A DNA stretch of 5,833 nucleotides. It comes from Nitrospira sp. Lineage in GTDB: Bacteria > Nitrospirota > Nitrospiria > Nitrospirales > Nitrospiraceae. The stretch lies in NCBI GenBank assembly GCA_015904045.1, contig JABMDG010000029.1:1-5833 (forward strand), written 5' to 3'. Shown piece by piece: positions 1 to 5,833 of this stretch (its first letter is position 1; every line of letters begins with the position of its first letter). The notes beneath the pieces were generated by a model, which was not told the DNA's origin, ran no database searches, and saw only the letters and a list, made by a program, of their open reading frames with translations. A program made the position numbers and the translations under genes.

Positions 1-2
1 TC

Positions 3-2036
3 ATCCAGGACGAACGACTCTTCGCCATCGGGTTCTGCGACCGGAACAACCGATTGGTTTATAGGACGCAGACCTATCCCGATTCCGTTCCCTGCGAAGG
101 CCCTGACACCGTCACAGCCGGCCGGACTGCTCTCCTTCGGCTGGAGCAAGGCGCTGTCCATGTCGCCGCCGTCGGGCTGGAAGCCGGGGGCCGTCAGTTG
201 GGACGGCTGATGCTGTTCCACGACATGAGTTGGGTGGAACGTCGCAGCAGCGCCACGAAGTGGTATCTCTTCTATCTCTTTGTGGCCATCGGTGCGATCA
301 GCTCGCTCGTCACCGTGCTGGTCGCACATTTGAGTTGGCGCGGCTGGGTGGCGGGTGTGCGGGGCATGCTCCGGGGCGAAGGGTTGATCCGATTGATTAG
401 AAATCAGCAGCAGCACCCCGAATTGCAACCCGTCGCGCAGGATCTGCGCGCCATGATCCATGAGCTGCAATCGGACAAGCGCATGCGCGACGAGAGCCAG
501 ATGAGTTGGAAGCCGGCCACGCTCAAGACCATCCTACACGACCATCTGGCCGGCGATGAGGTCCTGATTGTGTCGAATCGAGAACCCTATGTCCATAATC
601 GGGTGGAGCAGAAGATCGAGGTGCAGGTGCCGGCCAGCGGCGTCGTCACGGCGCTCGAGCCGATCATGCGAGCCTGCTCAGGTGTGTGGATCGCGCACGG
701 AAGCGGCAGCGGGGACCGGGAGGTTGTCGATGCACGCGGGCATGTACGAGTCCCGCCGGAGGACCCTGCCTACGAGATTCGGCGTATCTGGATGTCGCCG
801 GAGGAAGAGGATGGATACTACTACGGGTTTTCCAACGAAGGTCTGTGGCCTCTGTGCCATCTGGCCCATGTCCGTCCTATCTTCCGCTCCTCGGATTGGC
901 AGTTTTATAAAGACATTAATGAACGGTTTGCGATGGCGATCGTCGAGGAAGCCAAGACGGACAACCCGGTGGTGTTGGTACAGGACTATCATCTTGCGCT
1001 CGTGCCGAAAATGGTTCGTGATCATCTGCCGCATGCCACGATCATCACGTTCTGGCACATCCCCTGGCCCAATCCTGAGCGGTATGCCATCTGCCCCTGG
1101 TATCGCGAAATTCTTGAAGGCCTCTTGGGCAGCAGCATCCTCGGATTTCACACTCGATTCCATTGCAGCAACTTCATCGATACCGTGGACCGCTCATTGG
1201 AAACGAGAATCGATCGGGACAGTTCCACCATTTCATACGGCGGCAAATTAACGGCGGTGAACCACTACCCGATTTCGATCGAGTGGCCCAGCCGGGTACT
1301 CTCCCACGCAGCTCCCGTCCCGGCGTGCCGAACGCACATCCGCGCGATCCATGGTCTGCCGCATGCCCACCATGTCGGGGTCGGCGTCGAGCGGTTGGAC
1401 TATACCAAGGGCATCCTTGAGCGGTTTCTGGCGGTCGAGCGGTTGCTGGAGTTGCAACCGGAATGGATCGGGCGGTTCTCATTCCTGCAACTGGCGGCGC
1501 CCAGCCGCTCAAAAATCGACGAGTATCAGCACCTGGCGCAACAGGTCCAAGCATCGGCTGATCGCATCAATCTGCGGTTCGGCGGAGCCAGCTACAAGCC
1601 TATCCACTTGAAGATGGAACATCATGACCCGCAGGAGATCGTCACCTACTATCGCGCGGCCGATTTCTGTGTCGTGAGCAGTCTCCACGACGGCATGAAT
1701 CTGGTGGCCAAAGAATTCGTAGCCGCGAGGGACGATGAACAAGGCGTGCTGATTCTGAGCCAGTTCACCGGGGCGGCGACCGAGTTGGTGGAGGCGCTCG
1801 TGGTGAACCCCTATAACATCGATCAATGCGCCGCTGCCATGCATCTGGCGTTGGCCATGCCTGGCACCGAACAGCGAGCTAGGATGCGGAGCATGCGGGG
1901 CATCGTGCAGGAGTTTAACGTCTATCGGTGGGCCGGCCGGATGTTGATGGACGCGGCCCGCATGCGGCAGCGCGCCCGGCTTGTCCGTCAGATGGGCGGA
2001 AGAGATGAGCAAATTTCCACTGGTGGACCGGCATGA
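3..2036 (+). CDS. otsA: Membrane-anchored trehalose-6-phosphate synthase with sensor-like N-terminus (5' end outside window)
   Basis: A GT20 glycosyltransferase expected to join UDP-glucose and glucose-6-phosphate into trehalose-6-phosphate at the inner face of the membrane. The frame is open to the left edge, so the true start lies upstream; a TTG at 54 lies mid-domain and is not a credible start. Counting from the codon at 3, residues 1-80 look like the end of an extracytoplasmic sensor, 87-110 form a hydrophobic helix, and a short HAMP-like or linker region leads to the catalytic domain from about 185. Visible active-site motifs are SNRE (191-194), QDYH (327-330), FWHIPWP (350-356), [10 protein letters not shown] (461-470) and [10 protein letters not shown] (562-571). 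The usual GGL of the N-terminal nucleotide-sugar loop reads GVV (213-215). It overlaps otsB by four bases, which supports trehalose over the related glucosylglycerol-phosphate synthase. Family assignment is firm; the sensing role is inferred. Confidence 0.93.
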   Translation: MQDERLFAIGFCDRNNRLVYRTQTYPDSVPCEGPDTVTAGRTALLRLEQGAVHVAAVGLEAGGRQLGRLMLFHDMSWVERRSSATKWYLFYLFVAIGAISSLVTVLVAHLSWRGWVAGVRGMLRGEGLIRLIRNQQQHPELQPVAQDLRAMIHELQSDKRMRDESQMSWKPATLKTILHDHLAGDEVLIVSNREPYVHNRVEQKIEVQVPASGVVTALEPIMRACSGVWIAHGSGSGDREVVDARGHVRVPPEDPAYEIRRIWMSPEEEDGYYYGFSNEGLWPLCHLAHVRPIFRSSDWQFYKDINERFAMAIVEEAKTDNPVVLVQDYHLALVPKMVRDHLPHATIITFWHIPWPNPERYAICPWYREILEGLLGSSILGFHTRFHCSNFIDTVDRSLETRIDRDSSTISYGGKLTAVNHYPISIEWPSRVLSHAAPVPACRTHIRAIHGLPHAHHVGVGVERLDYTKGILERFLAVERLLELQPEWIGRFSFLQLAAPSRSKIDEYQHLAQQVQASADRINLRFGGASYKPIHLKMEHHDPQEIVTYYRAADFCVVSSLHDGMNLVAKEFVAARDDEQGVLILSQFTGAATELVEALVVNPYNIDQCAAAMHLALAMPGTEQRARMRSMRGIVQEFNVYRWAGRMLMDAARMRQRARLVRQMGGRDEQISTGGPA

Positions 2037-2617
2037 TTTATCTTCTGTCGGATGAGGGACGCCGAGCATTGAAGACTGTCGCGAGCCGTCCCGTCCTGTA
2101 TGCCTTCGACTTCGACGGGACGCTGGCGAAGATTTCGCCGGACCGCGGCGGCGTCAGATTGCCTCCATCCACCCATGAATGGTTACGTGAACTCGCCTCG
2201 CGTGCGTCCTGCACCATCGTGTCGGGGCGCGCGCTCAGTGACTTGACGCCGAGGGTGAACGGCGCGGTTCCGTACCTGATCGGGAACCACGGGCTGGAGA
2301 GTCCGCTGACTCCGGCTGTCGCACTGAGTTTGGCGGAGTACGTCTGCCTTGGATGGATGAAGCAAGTGGTGACGGACCTCGCCCAGCCGCTCAAGGTTGC
2401 CGGTATCGAGGTTGAAAACAAGCGGTTTACCCTCACCTTCCATTATCACGGGACCGATGAGTCTACCGGAGTTCAGGCAGCGCTGGCCCTTCTGCTCAAT
2501 CGACTGACGCCAGCGCCGCGGCTGATCCGTGGAAAAGCCTCGGTGAACGCCTTGCCTCCGGAGAGTACGAGAAAAGGCGAAGCAATCCCATCTCGTCGCC
2601 GAGATCTTGCGCCATAA
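2033..2617 (+). CDS. otsB: Trehalose-6-phosphate phosphatase, C-terminally truncated
   Basis: A HAD-superfamily phosphatase that would dephosphorylate trehalose-6-phosphate to trehalose. The ATG overlaps the otsA stop as ATGA, and a weak GGTGG lies six bases upstream, so translation is probably coupled. Motif I is DFDGTLA (26-32) with both aspartates; motif II is VSGR (63-66); NHGLE (85-89), the E-N-K stretch (128-130) and HYH (137-139) match substrate-side positions of the family. VNALPP (171-176) and the motif-III lysine in KGEA (181-184) follow. Homology then ends: residues 185-194 are unrelated, and the motif-IV GDDxTDE loop that holds Mg2+ is absent. At 194 codons it is well short of the usual 240-270. 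The product is probably inactive and this copy is likely a pseudogene, unless the break is an assembly error. Confidence 0.88.
   Translation: MIYLLSDEGRRALKTVASRPVLYAFDFDGTLAKISPDRGGVRLPPSTHEWLRELASRASCTIVSGRALSDLTPRVNGAVPYLIGNHGLESPLTPAVALSLAEYVCLGWMKQVVTDLAQPLKVAGIEVENKRFTLTFHYHGTDESTGVQAALALLLNRLTPAPRLIRGKASVNALPPESTRKGEAIPSRRRDLAP
2565..2606 (+). other. Junction between the otsB 5' part and the nhaD 3' part
   Basis: OtsB homology in its frame runs to the KGEA codons ending at 2584. NhaD-like sequence in a different frame becomes recognisable at about 2583-2610 (QSHLVAEILRHNLLEYAE). The nhaD frame is open only back to a TGA at 2544-2546, and between there and 2580 it encodes nothing NhaD-like. 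The breakpoint therefore lies at about 2580-2600. Both the end of otsB and the start of nhaD are missing, as expected of a single deletion or a misjoin. No transposase, target duplication or inverted repeat is visible at the join. Confidence 0.8.
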
Positions 2618-3767
2618 TCTGCTGGAATATGCCGAATTGATGTTGTTTCTACTCTCCGCGATGACGTTCATCAATACGATGGCAGAGCGGAACATCTTTT
2701 CGGGGCTGCGGACAGGCCTCGTGTCGTTAGGCCTGTCCTTGCGCGCTGTTTTCTGGCTGACCGGCATTCTCGCGTTTTTCATTTCCCCTGTTGCGGATAA
2801 TCTGACGACGGCGCTGGTGATGGGATCTGTGGTCATGGCCATGGGCGCCGGCAACAGCCGATTCATCAGCGCGGCCTGCGTCAATGTGGTGGTCGCCGCC
2901 AATGCGGGCGGTGCATTCAGTCCCTTCGGCGATATCACAACCCTCATGGTCTGGCAGAAAGGCGTGGTTCATTTCGGCGATTTTCTTTCGCTGTTCATCC
3001 CTTCTCTCATCAACTGGCTCGTTCCGGCGGCCCTGATGTCCCTGACTATTCCGTACGAGAAGCCGTCAAGCAGGACAGAATCCGTACCGGTCAAGCACGG
3101 CGGCTATGTCGTTGTAATGCTCTTTCTGATCACTATCACTGGAACAGTGCTTCTGCATCATGTTCTTGAGATCCCCCCGTTTCTCGGTATGATGACCGGA
3201 CTGGGAATACTTAAATCCTATGGGTATTTTCTCCGGCGCAAGGAGCTGAACGAGTGGACGGAAGTTCCCGCGTTCGATGGATCGGTCACTATGGGAGTAG
3301 AGTTCAAGCCAGCGGTGAAGCCGTTCGATGTGTTCATCAGCATGAAGCGTGTGGAATGGGACACGCTGATGTTTTTTTACGGCATTATGCTCTGCGTCGG
3401 CGGGCTCGGCGCCTTGGGGTATTTGGCCGCACTCTCCGATGTTCTCTACAAGGATTTGGGAGCCACGACCGCGAATATCCTTGTCGGGATTCTCTCAGCG
3501 GTCGTCGACAACATCCCCGTCATGTTTGCCGTGTTGAGCATGAACCCGGATATGAGTCTTGGCCAATGGCTGTTGGTGACGTTGACGGCCGGTGTCGGCG
3601 GATCGCTGTTGTCCATCGGGTCCGCAGCGGGCGTGGCCCTCATGGGGCAGGCACGGGGGATCTATACTTTCTCGGCCCACCTGAAATGGATATGGGCCAT
3701 TGCCTTGGGTTATGCCGTCAGTATCGCCGTTCATCTCGCGATGAATGGCGCCCTGTTCACTCGGTAA
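2607..3767 (+). CDS. nhaD: Na+/H+ antiporter NhaD, N-terminally truncated
   Basis: An inner-membrane antiporter of the ion-transporter (IT) superfamily that exports Na+ or Li+ in exchange for protons. Numbered from the TTG at 2607, conserved stretches are LEYAELMLFLLSAMT (6-20), SPVADNLTTAL (60-70), NAGGAFSPFGDITTLMVWQ (99-117), VVDNIPVMFAVL (299-310) and GGSLLSIGSAAGVALMGQ (331-348). Hydrophobic helices recur to the C-terminus, which looks complete. The 386 codons fall about 90 short of the roughly 470-480 usual for the family, so the first two or three helices are missing. NhaD homology begins upstream of the TTG, inside the end of otsB, where there is no start codon; TTG 2607 and ATG 2640 are only fallback starts and neither has a clear ribosome binding site. 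Probably a pseudogene produced by the same event that cut otsB. Confidence 0.88.
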   Translation: MRHNLLEYAELMLFLLSAMTFINTMAERNIFSGLRTGLVSLGLSLRAVFWLTGILAFFISPVADNLTTALVMGSVVMAMGAGNSRFISAACVNVVVAANAGGAFSPFGDITTLMVWQKGVVHFGDFLSLFIPSLINWLVPAALMSLTIPYEKPSSRTESVPVKHGGYVVVMLFLITITGTVLLHHVLEIPPFLGMMTGLGILKSYGYFLRRKELNEWTEVPAFDGSVTMGVEFKPAVKPFDVFISMKRVEWDTLMFFYGIMLCVGGLGALGYLAALSDVLYKDLGATTANILVGILSAVVDNIPVMFAVLSMNPDMSLGQWLLVTLTAGVGGSLLSIGSAAGVALMGQARGIYTFSAHLKWIWAIALGYAVSIAVHLAMNGALFTR

Positions 3768-3856
3768 TCAAAAGCCAATAGCATCCAAGGACGCTTGCTA
3801 GGGTGCGCATGCCATCACGCATGGGGTTCGACGATTTTGCGGTGAACGATTATGAA
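3768..3856. other. Short gap between convergent genes
   Basis: These 89 bases separate the nhaD stop from the stop of the minus-strand K+ channel. A weak pairing of GCATCC (3781-3786) with GGGTGC (3801-3806), including one G-T pair and a 14-base loop, is the best hairpin I can find. It has no T tract on either side, so I do not call a terminator. Confidence 0.5.
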
Positions 3857-4939
3857 TCATGCGGGCGATGTGGGTTCTCTTGCCGTTTTGTCGCGCGAGC
3901 TGGTCAGGAGCACCATGATGTCGCCGGCCTCAAGGCGGCTGGTGTGGTCGAGTTCCGAGAGCGTCAGCATCCCGTCGCCTCGATAGAGCCGCAGCAGCAT
4001 ATCGGGCTTCAGATCGGCCGGAGTTTTTCCGATTTCCTCGGGCCGAACGGCTCGTTCGGCCAAGGCGATCTCGCCTCGCACGGTGAGCAGATCGTCCAGG
4101 TAGTGCACCATATGTCCCTGGTCCACGGCGGCCGCCAGGATATAGCCGCCGAACGTGGCGGGCGAGACAATGGCATCAGCGCCGCCTTGCTTGAAGAGTT
4201 TGACGTTTTCCTCTTCTTTGGCGCTGACGATGATGCGAACCGTCGGGTTCAGGTGCCGGGCGGTCAAGAGCGTCAAGGCGCTCGAATCGTCTCGGCCCGC
4301 TGCAATGATGACGGCCTTTGCTTTGTCGATGACGGCGTCGCGCAGAACGGACTCCTGTGTGGCATCGGCTTGGAACGCTGCAACACCAAGCGAACCAGCC
4401 AGACGTACGCGGTCTTCTTGATTATCGATCACTACGACTTGGTTTACCTGGGTTCCCCGATCCAACAGCTCTTTTGTCGCCGAGAGTCCCGTATGACCGA
4501 ATCCGCAGATGATGATATGCCGGTTCAAGGTCGCCTGGAGCTTCGACATGCGGTACCCCTCCATATATTGCCTGATGATCAATTGATAGGCCGTGCCCAA
4601 AAACAGGAACCAGACGCCCAATCGGATCGGGGTGACGACGAGTGCATCCAACAGTCTGGCGCTCGTGGACACCGGCACGATGTCTCCATAGCCGACCGTG
4701 GTCACGGTGATCATGGTGAAATACACCACATCCGCGAACGAAATCTCGCCGTCGAGCTGATCGCGCAGACCGTCGCGATCCCACCAGAGGAGGCTCAGGA
4801 CCAAACCGAAGAGTACAACGACCAACGCGAGTCTTGTCGCCAGGATTCTGCGGGGGGACCAGGCATTCGGCGTGACGACGATCCGGGGACTGCCTGAGTC
4901 GTTCCAGCCTCCTCCGGCGATTTGGAATCTAGCCATCAT
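3857..4939 (-). CDS. Two-helix potassium channel with RCK (TrkA-N/TrkA-C) gating domain, MthK-like
   Basis: A K+-selective channel of the inner membrane gated by a cytoplasmic RCK ring. The 360 residues hold TM1 at about 34-53, a pore helix at 68-80, the selectivity filter TVGYGD (81-86) and TM2 at about 97-122. A Rossmann TrkA-N domain follows from about 140, with GFGHTG (146-151) as its glycine loop, an acidic residue ending the second strand (D172) and ADAT (191-194). A TrkA-C domain fills about 275-347. This is the order and size of MthK-type channels. The first ATG (4939) has GGAG six bases upstream; a second ATG follows immediately and would give a spacing of nine, so the start is uncertain by one codon. 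The gene looks complete. It lies downstream of the mscS remnant on the same strand with 85 bases between. The RCK ligand (Ca2+, nucleotide or other) cannot be read from the sequence. Confidence 0.94.
   Translation of the reverse strand: MMARFQIAGGGWNDSGSPRIVVTPNAWSPRRILATRLALVVVLFGLVLSLLWWDRDGLRDQLDGEISFADVVYFTMITVTTVGYGDIVPVSTSARLLDALVVTPIRLGVWFLFLGTAYQLIIRQYMEGYRMSKLQATLNRHIIICGFGHTGLSATKELLDRGTQVNQVVVIDNQEDRVRLAGSLGVAAFQADATQESVLRDAVIDKAKAVIIAAGRDDSSALTLLTARHLNPTVRIIVSAKEEENVKLFKQGGADAIVSPATFGGYILAAAVDQGHMVHYLDDLLTVRGEIALAERAVRPEEIGKTPADLKPDMLLRLYRGDGMLTLSELDHTSRLEAGDIMVLLTSSRDKTAREPTSPA
4547..4562 (-). promoter_or_regulatory. Internal Shine-Dalgarno and ATG for a free RCK subunit (predicted)
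   Basis: On the minus strand GGAGGGG (4562-4556) is followed by six bases, TACCGC, and an in-frame ATG (4549-4547). This is Met131 of the channel, in the linker between TM2 and the first strand of the Rossmann domain (HIIICGFG). Counting from the GGAGG core the spacing is eight. Initiation here would give a soluble product of 230 residues containing the whole RCK domain. MthK is known to use an internal Met (Met107) at the equivalent place to make free RCK for its octameric ring. Use of this site here is a prediction; the SD bases also encode Met-Glu-Gly. Confidence 0.55.
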
Positions 4940-4940
4940 G

Positions 4941-4949
4941 TCCTTCTCC
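4941..4949 (-). promoter_or_regulatory. Ribosome binding site of the K+ channel gene
   Basis: GGAGAAGGA on the minus strand lies directly before tandem ATG codons at 4939 and 4936. GGAG gives spacings of six and nine bases to these, both workable. It confirms the gene starts here and not further upstream. Confidence 0.7.
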
Positions 4950-4965
4950 GACTGAGTTCTTCGGG

Positions 4966-4996
4966 GCGCCGGCGCATCGGCTGCCCACGGTGTGGG
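4966..4996. repeat. Short inverted repeats upstream of the K+ channel gene
   Basis: The 85-base gap between the mscS remnant and the channel gene holds a perfect 10-base palindrome, GCGCCGGCGC (4966-4975), and a perfect 5-base stem with a three-base loop, CCCAC-GGT-GTGGG (4984-4996). Either could be a small operator or a leader hairpin. Neither has a T tract, and both could be chance in GC-rich DNA. I see no clear -35/-10 pair nearby. Confidence 0.3.
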
Positions 4997-5024
4997 ATGT
5001 GGTTCGGCTCATAAACAAAGAAGT

Positions 5025-5243
5025 TCACCGTTCGGTTGATAGCGGCGGCTCCGGCGATGGCTGTACGTTCACGCTCCCGGTACGAATATGGAGATCCCGC
5101 TGAGGAAACGGAATTTCGATGCCATGCTCTTTGAAGATGTTCCAGATCATGAAGTTGAGCTCGCTCCGCAACACACCCGGGGTAGTGGAATAGTGCCGGG
5201 TCCAGACGCGCAGGATGTGTCCGAGCAGTTCCACGCTGCGCTC
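5025..5243 (-). pseudogene. mscS: C-terminal remnant of an MscS-family mechanosensitive channel
   Basis: The fragment matches the cytoplasmic C-terminal end of small-conductance mechanosensitive channels, which release solutes on hypo-osmotic shock. Numbered from a GTG at 5234, it reads RVWTRHYSTT (9-18), a helix SELNFMIWNIFKEHG (24-38), then the family's closing strand signature EIPFPQRDLHIR (40-51) and a short variable tail. In-frame sequence opens only at 5243, after a TAA at 5244-5246. No membrane helices, pore-lining TM3 or beta domain are found upstream in any frame, and the next gene ends at 5314. A channel of this family needs about 270 residues or more, so at least three-quarters is gone. 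The GTG has only a weak AAGAG seven bases upstream, so a 69-residue peptide is possible but could not form a channel. Confidence 0.8.
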
Positions 5244-5313
5244 TTAGTCCGAGGACAATGGTCCGCTTCCCCGTGCGGCGTCAGGTAGACCGCCTGTTGT
5301 CCGAGCATCACCG
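5244..5313. other. Unassigned bases between the barrel gene and the mscS remnant
   Basis: These 70 bases follow the barrel gene stop on the minus strand and precede the surviving mscS codons. The three minus-strand frames give no MscS-like or other recognisable sequence. This is where the mscS 5' portion was lost or replaced; the exact breakpoint cannot be placed. Confidence 0.45.
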
Positions 5314-5833
5314 TCATGACCGATCGATCGCCCACACGACCGAGAGGAGCAGGAGATGTTGCTCACGGGCTAAACCCGGCATGCCGGGTGAGATATCGCC
5401 CCGCTTGAAAAATCCGCCCCCGACTCCGGTCGATTCATCATATCGATGTTCCATCCGCAGCAACACCGTCTGCCACGGGTGAGTCCACTTGTATTCGAGG
5501 GTCGTGGTCATGGCTTTCAAGAGTTGCTCGGAACCGGAAATACGGCCGTGGCGGTCCCAATAGAACTCAGGCCGCAGCGCGACGCTCCAGGGACCCTGTA
5601 CATTCCAGCGGGCATAGAAAGCGCCGGCGGTCCAAAAGGTGCGCGGGTAACCGGTCTGCTCGGCGGCGTTCTCGGTGCCGACATCGTAGGCCAGGGCAAG
5701 GGTCCACGGGCCGTCCTTCCATTCGAGGATGCTGTCTGAAAAAAACCGCCAGAACTCGATGGCCGTGTTCGATTGATCCGCACCATAGTAGAGGTTCTGC
5801 GTCACCGTCACACGCGACGCCGGTGTCCATTGA
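5314..5833 (-). CDS. Outer-membrane beta-barrel protein, OmpL/bbp2-like porin (5' end outside window)
   Basis: The frame is open to the right edge, so the N-terminus with any signal peptide lies outside; 172 codons are seen. Alternating polar and aromatic or hydrophobic residues in short stretches (FWRFFSDSILEW, WTLALAYDVG, WSVALRPEFYWD, TTLEYKWTHPW) are typical of transmembrane beta strands with short turns. The block YWDRHGRISGSEQ, the strand LRMEHRYDEST, then a GGGFFKRG turn and a last strand LLLLSVVWAID resemble, from memory, the C-terminal region of the putative beta-barrel porin-2 (OmpL-like) family. The C-terminus looks complete. The likely role is passive diffusion or an anchoring barrel in the outer membrane; substrate is unknown. 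The GTG at 5811 lies mid-barrel and is not a credible start. The gene points toward the mscS remnant and the K+ channel on the same strand. Confidence 0.8.
   Translation of the reverse strand, partial: QWTPASRVTVTQNLYYGADQSNTAIEFWRFFSDSILEWKDGPWTLALAYDVGTENAAEQTGYPRTFWTAGAFYARWNVQGPWSVALRPEFYWDRHGRISGSEQLLKAMTTTLEYKWTHPWQTVLLRMEHRYDESTGVGGGFFKRGDISPGMPGLAREQHLLLLSVVWAIDRS
5374..5389. repeat. 16-base perfect palindrome inside the barrel gene
   Basis: ACCCGGCATGCCGGGT is its own reverse complement. It lies in the codons for a Pro-Gly-Met-Pro-Gly turn near the end of the barrel. Only one copy is seen in the window, so it is not shown to be a dispersed repeat. Confidence 0.5.

Noticed and set aside
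3..2036. Glucosylglycerol-phosphate synthase (GgpS) in place of trehalose-6-phosphate synthase
   Set aside because: The missing GGL motif raised this, but the four-base overlap with an OtsB-type phosphatase and the overall motif set favour trehalose. It is kept only as a minor alternative.
1509..2069. Minus-strand open frame (186 codons) within the 3' part of otsA
   Set aside because: It is a shadow of conserved GT20 coding sequence, with no motif or RBS supporting it.
2547..2617. Programmed frameshift making an OtsB-NhaD fusion protein
   Set aside because: A +1 shift would be needed. The AGAAAAGGC run is not a known +1 site, both domains lack essential parts at the join, and a cytoplasmic phosphatase fused to an antiporter core makes no functional sense.
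2183..2947. Minus-strand open frame (254 codons) across otsB and nhaD
   Set aside because: It is antisense to two recognised families and has no domain of its own. It spans the junction only because both sides have similar codon bias.
3768..3856. Bidirectional terminator between the convergent genes
   Set aside because: The best stem is six pairs with a wobble and a 14-base loop, and there is no T tract on either strand.
3803..4897. Long plus-strand open frame (364 codons) opposite the K+ channel gene
   Set aside because: It mirrors the channel gene almost exactly. Its translation has no recognisable domain and is rich in Gln, Arg, Asp and His, as expected from the complement of GC-biased codons. 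The minus-strand frame has the selectivity filter and RCK motifs.
5147..5335. Minus-strand open frame (62 codons) overlapping the barrel end and the mscS remnant
   Set aside because: It shows no family resemblance, and most of it is out of frame with the clear MscS signature.

Overview
The window is GC-rich, densely coding bacterial DNA. It carries osmotic and ion stress genes: trehalose synthesis, Na+/H+ exchange, K+ conductance, a mechanosensitive-channel remnant and an outer-membrane barrel. The membrane-anchored type of trehalose-6-phosphate synthase, the NhaD antiporter and the OmpL-like barrel together suggest a Gram-negative bacterium, possibly a Nitrospira relative. That assignment is an impression from recalled families; no marker gene is present.

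Plus strand, 1-3767: an otsA-type synthase runs in from the left edge. It has a sensor-like N-terminus, one visible membrane segment and a full catalytic domain. It overlaps otsB by four bases (ATGA). otsB is intact through its first two catalytic motifs and the motif-III lysine, then homology stops near 2584. The next recognisable sequence, in another reading frame, is the C-terminal four-fifths of the Na+/H+ antiporter nhaD. The window thus shows a head-to-tail, out-of-frame fusion of two truncated genes. Either a real deletion or an assembly misjoin explains it.

An 89-base gap (3768-3856) separates this block from a convergent minus-strand block, with no convincing terminator.

Minus strand, 5833-3857, read right to left: the C-terminal part of an outer-membrane barrel (cut by the window edge), about 70 unassigned bases, the last roughly 70 codons of an mscS-type channel lacking its whole membrane part, and an apparently complete two-helix K+ channel with a TrkA-N/RCK gating domain. 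The channel gene has an internal Shine-Dalgarno and ATG exactly before the RCK domain. This resembles the archaeal MthK arrangement, in which the gene makes both the full channel and free RCK subunits.

In function, OtsA and OtsB would make the compatible solute trehalose, NhaD would export Na+, the K+ channel would adjust K+, and MscS would release solutes on hypo-osmotic shock. Three of these genes are truncated at internal breaks, so the locus is either a decaying or rearranged osmoadaptation island or a region with assembly faults. I saw no tRNA, rRNA, CRISPR array, transposase or convincing promoter.
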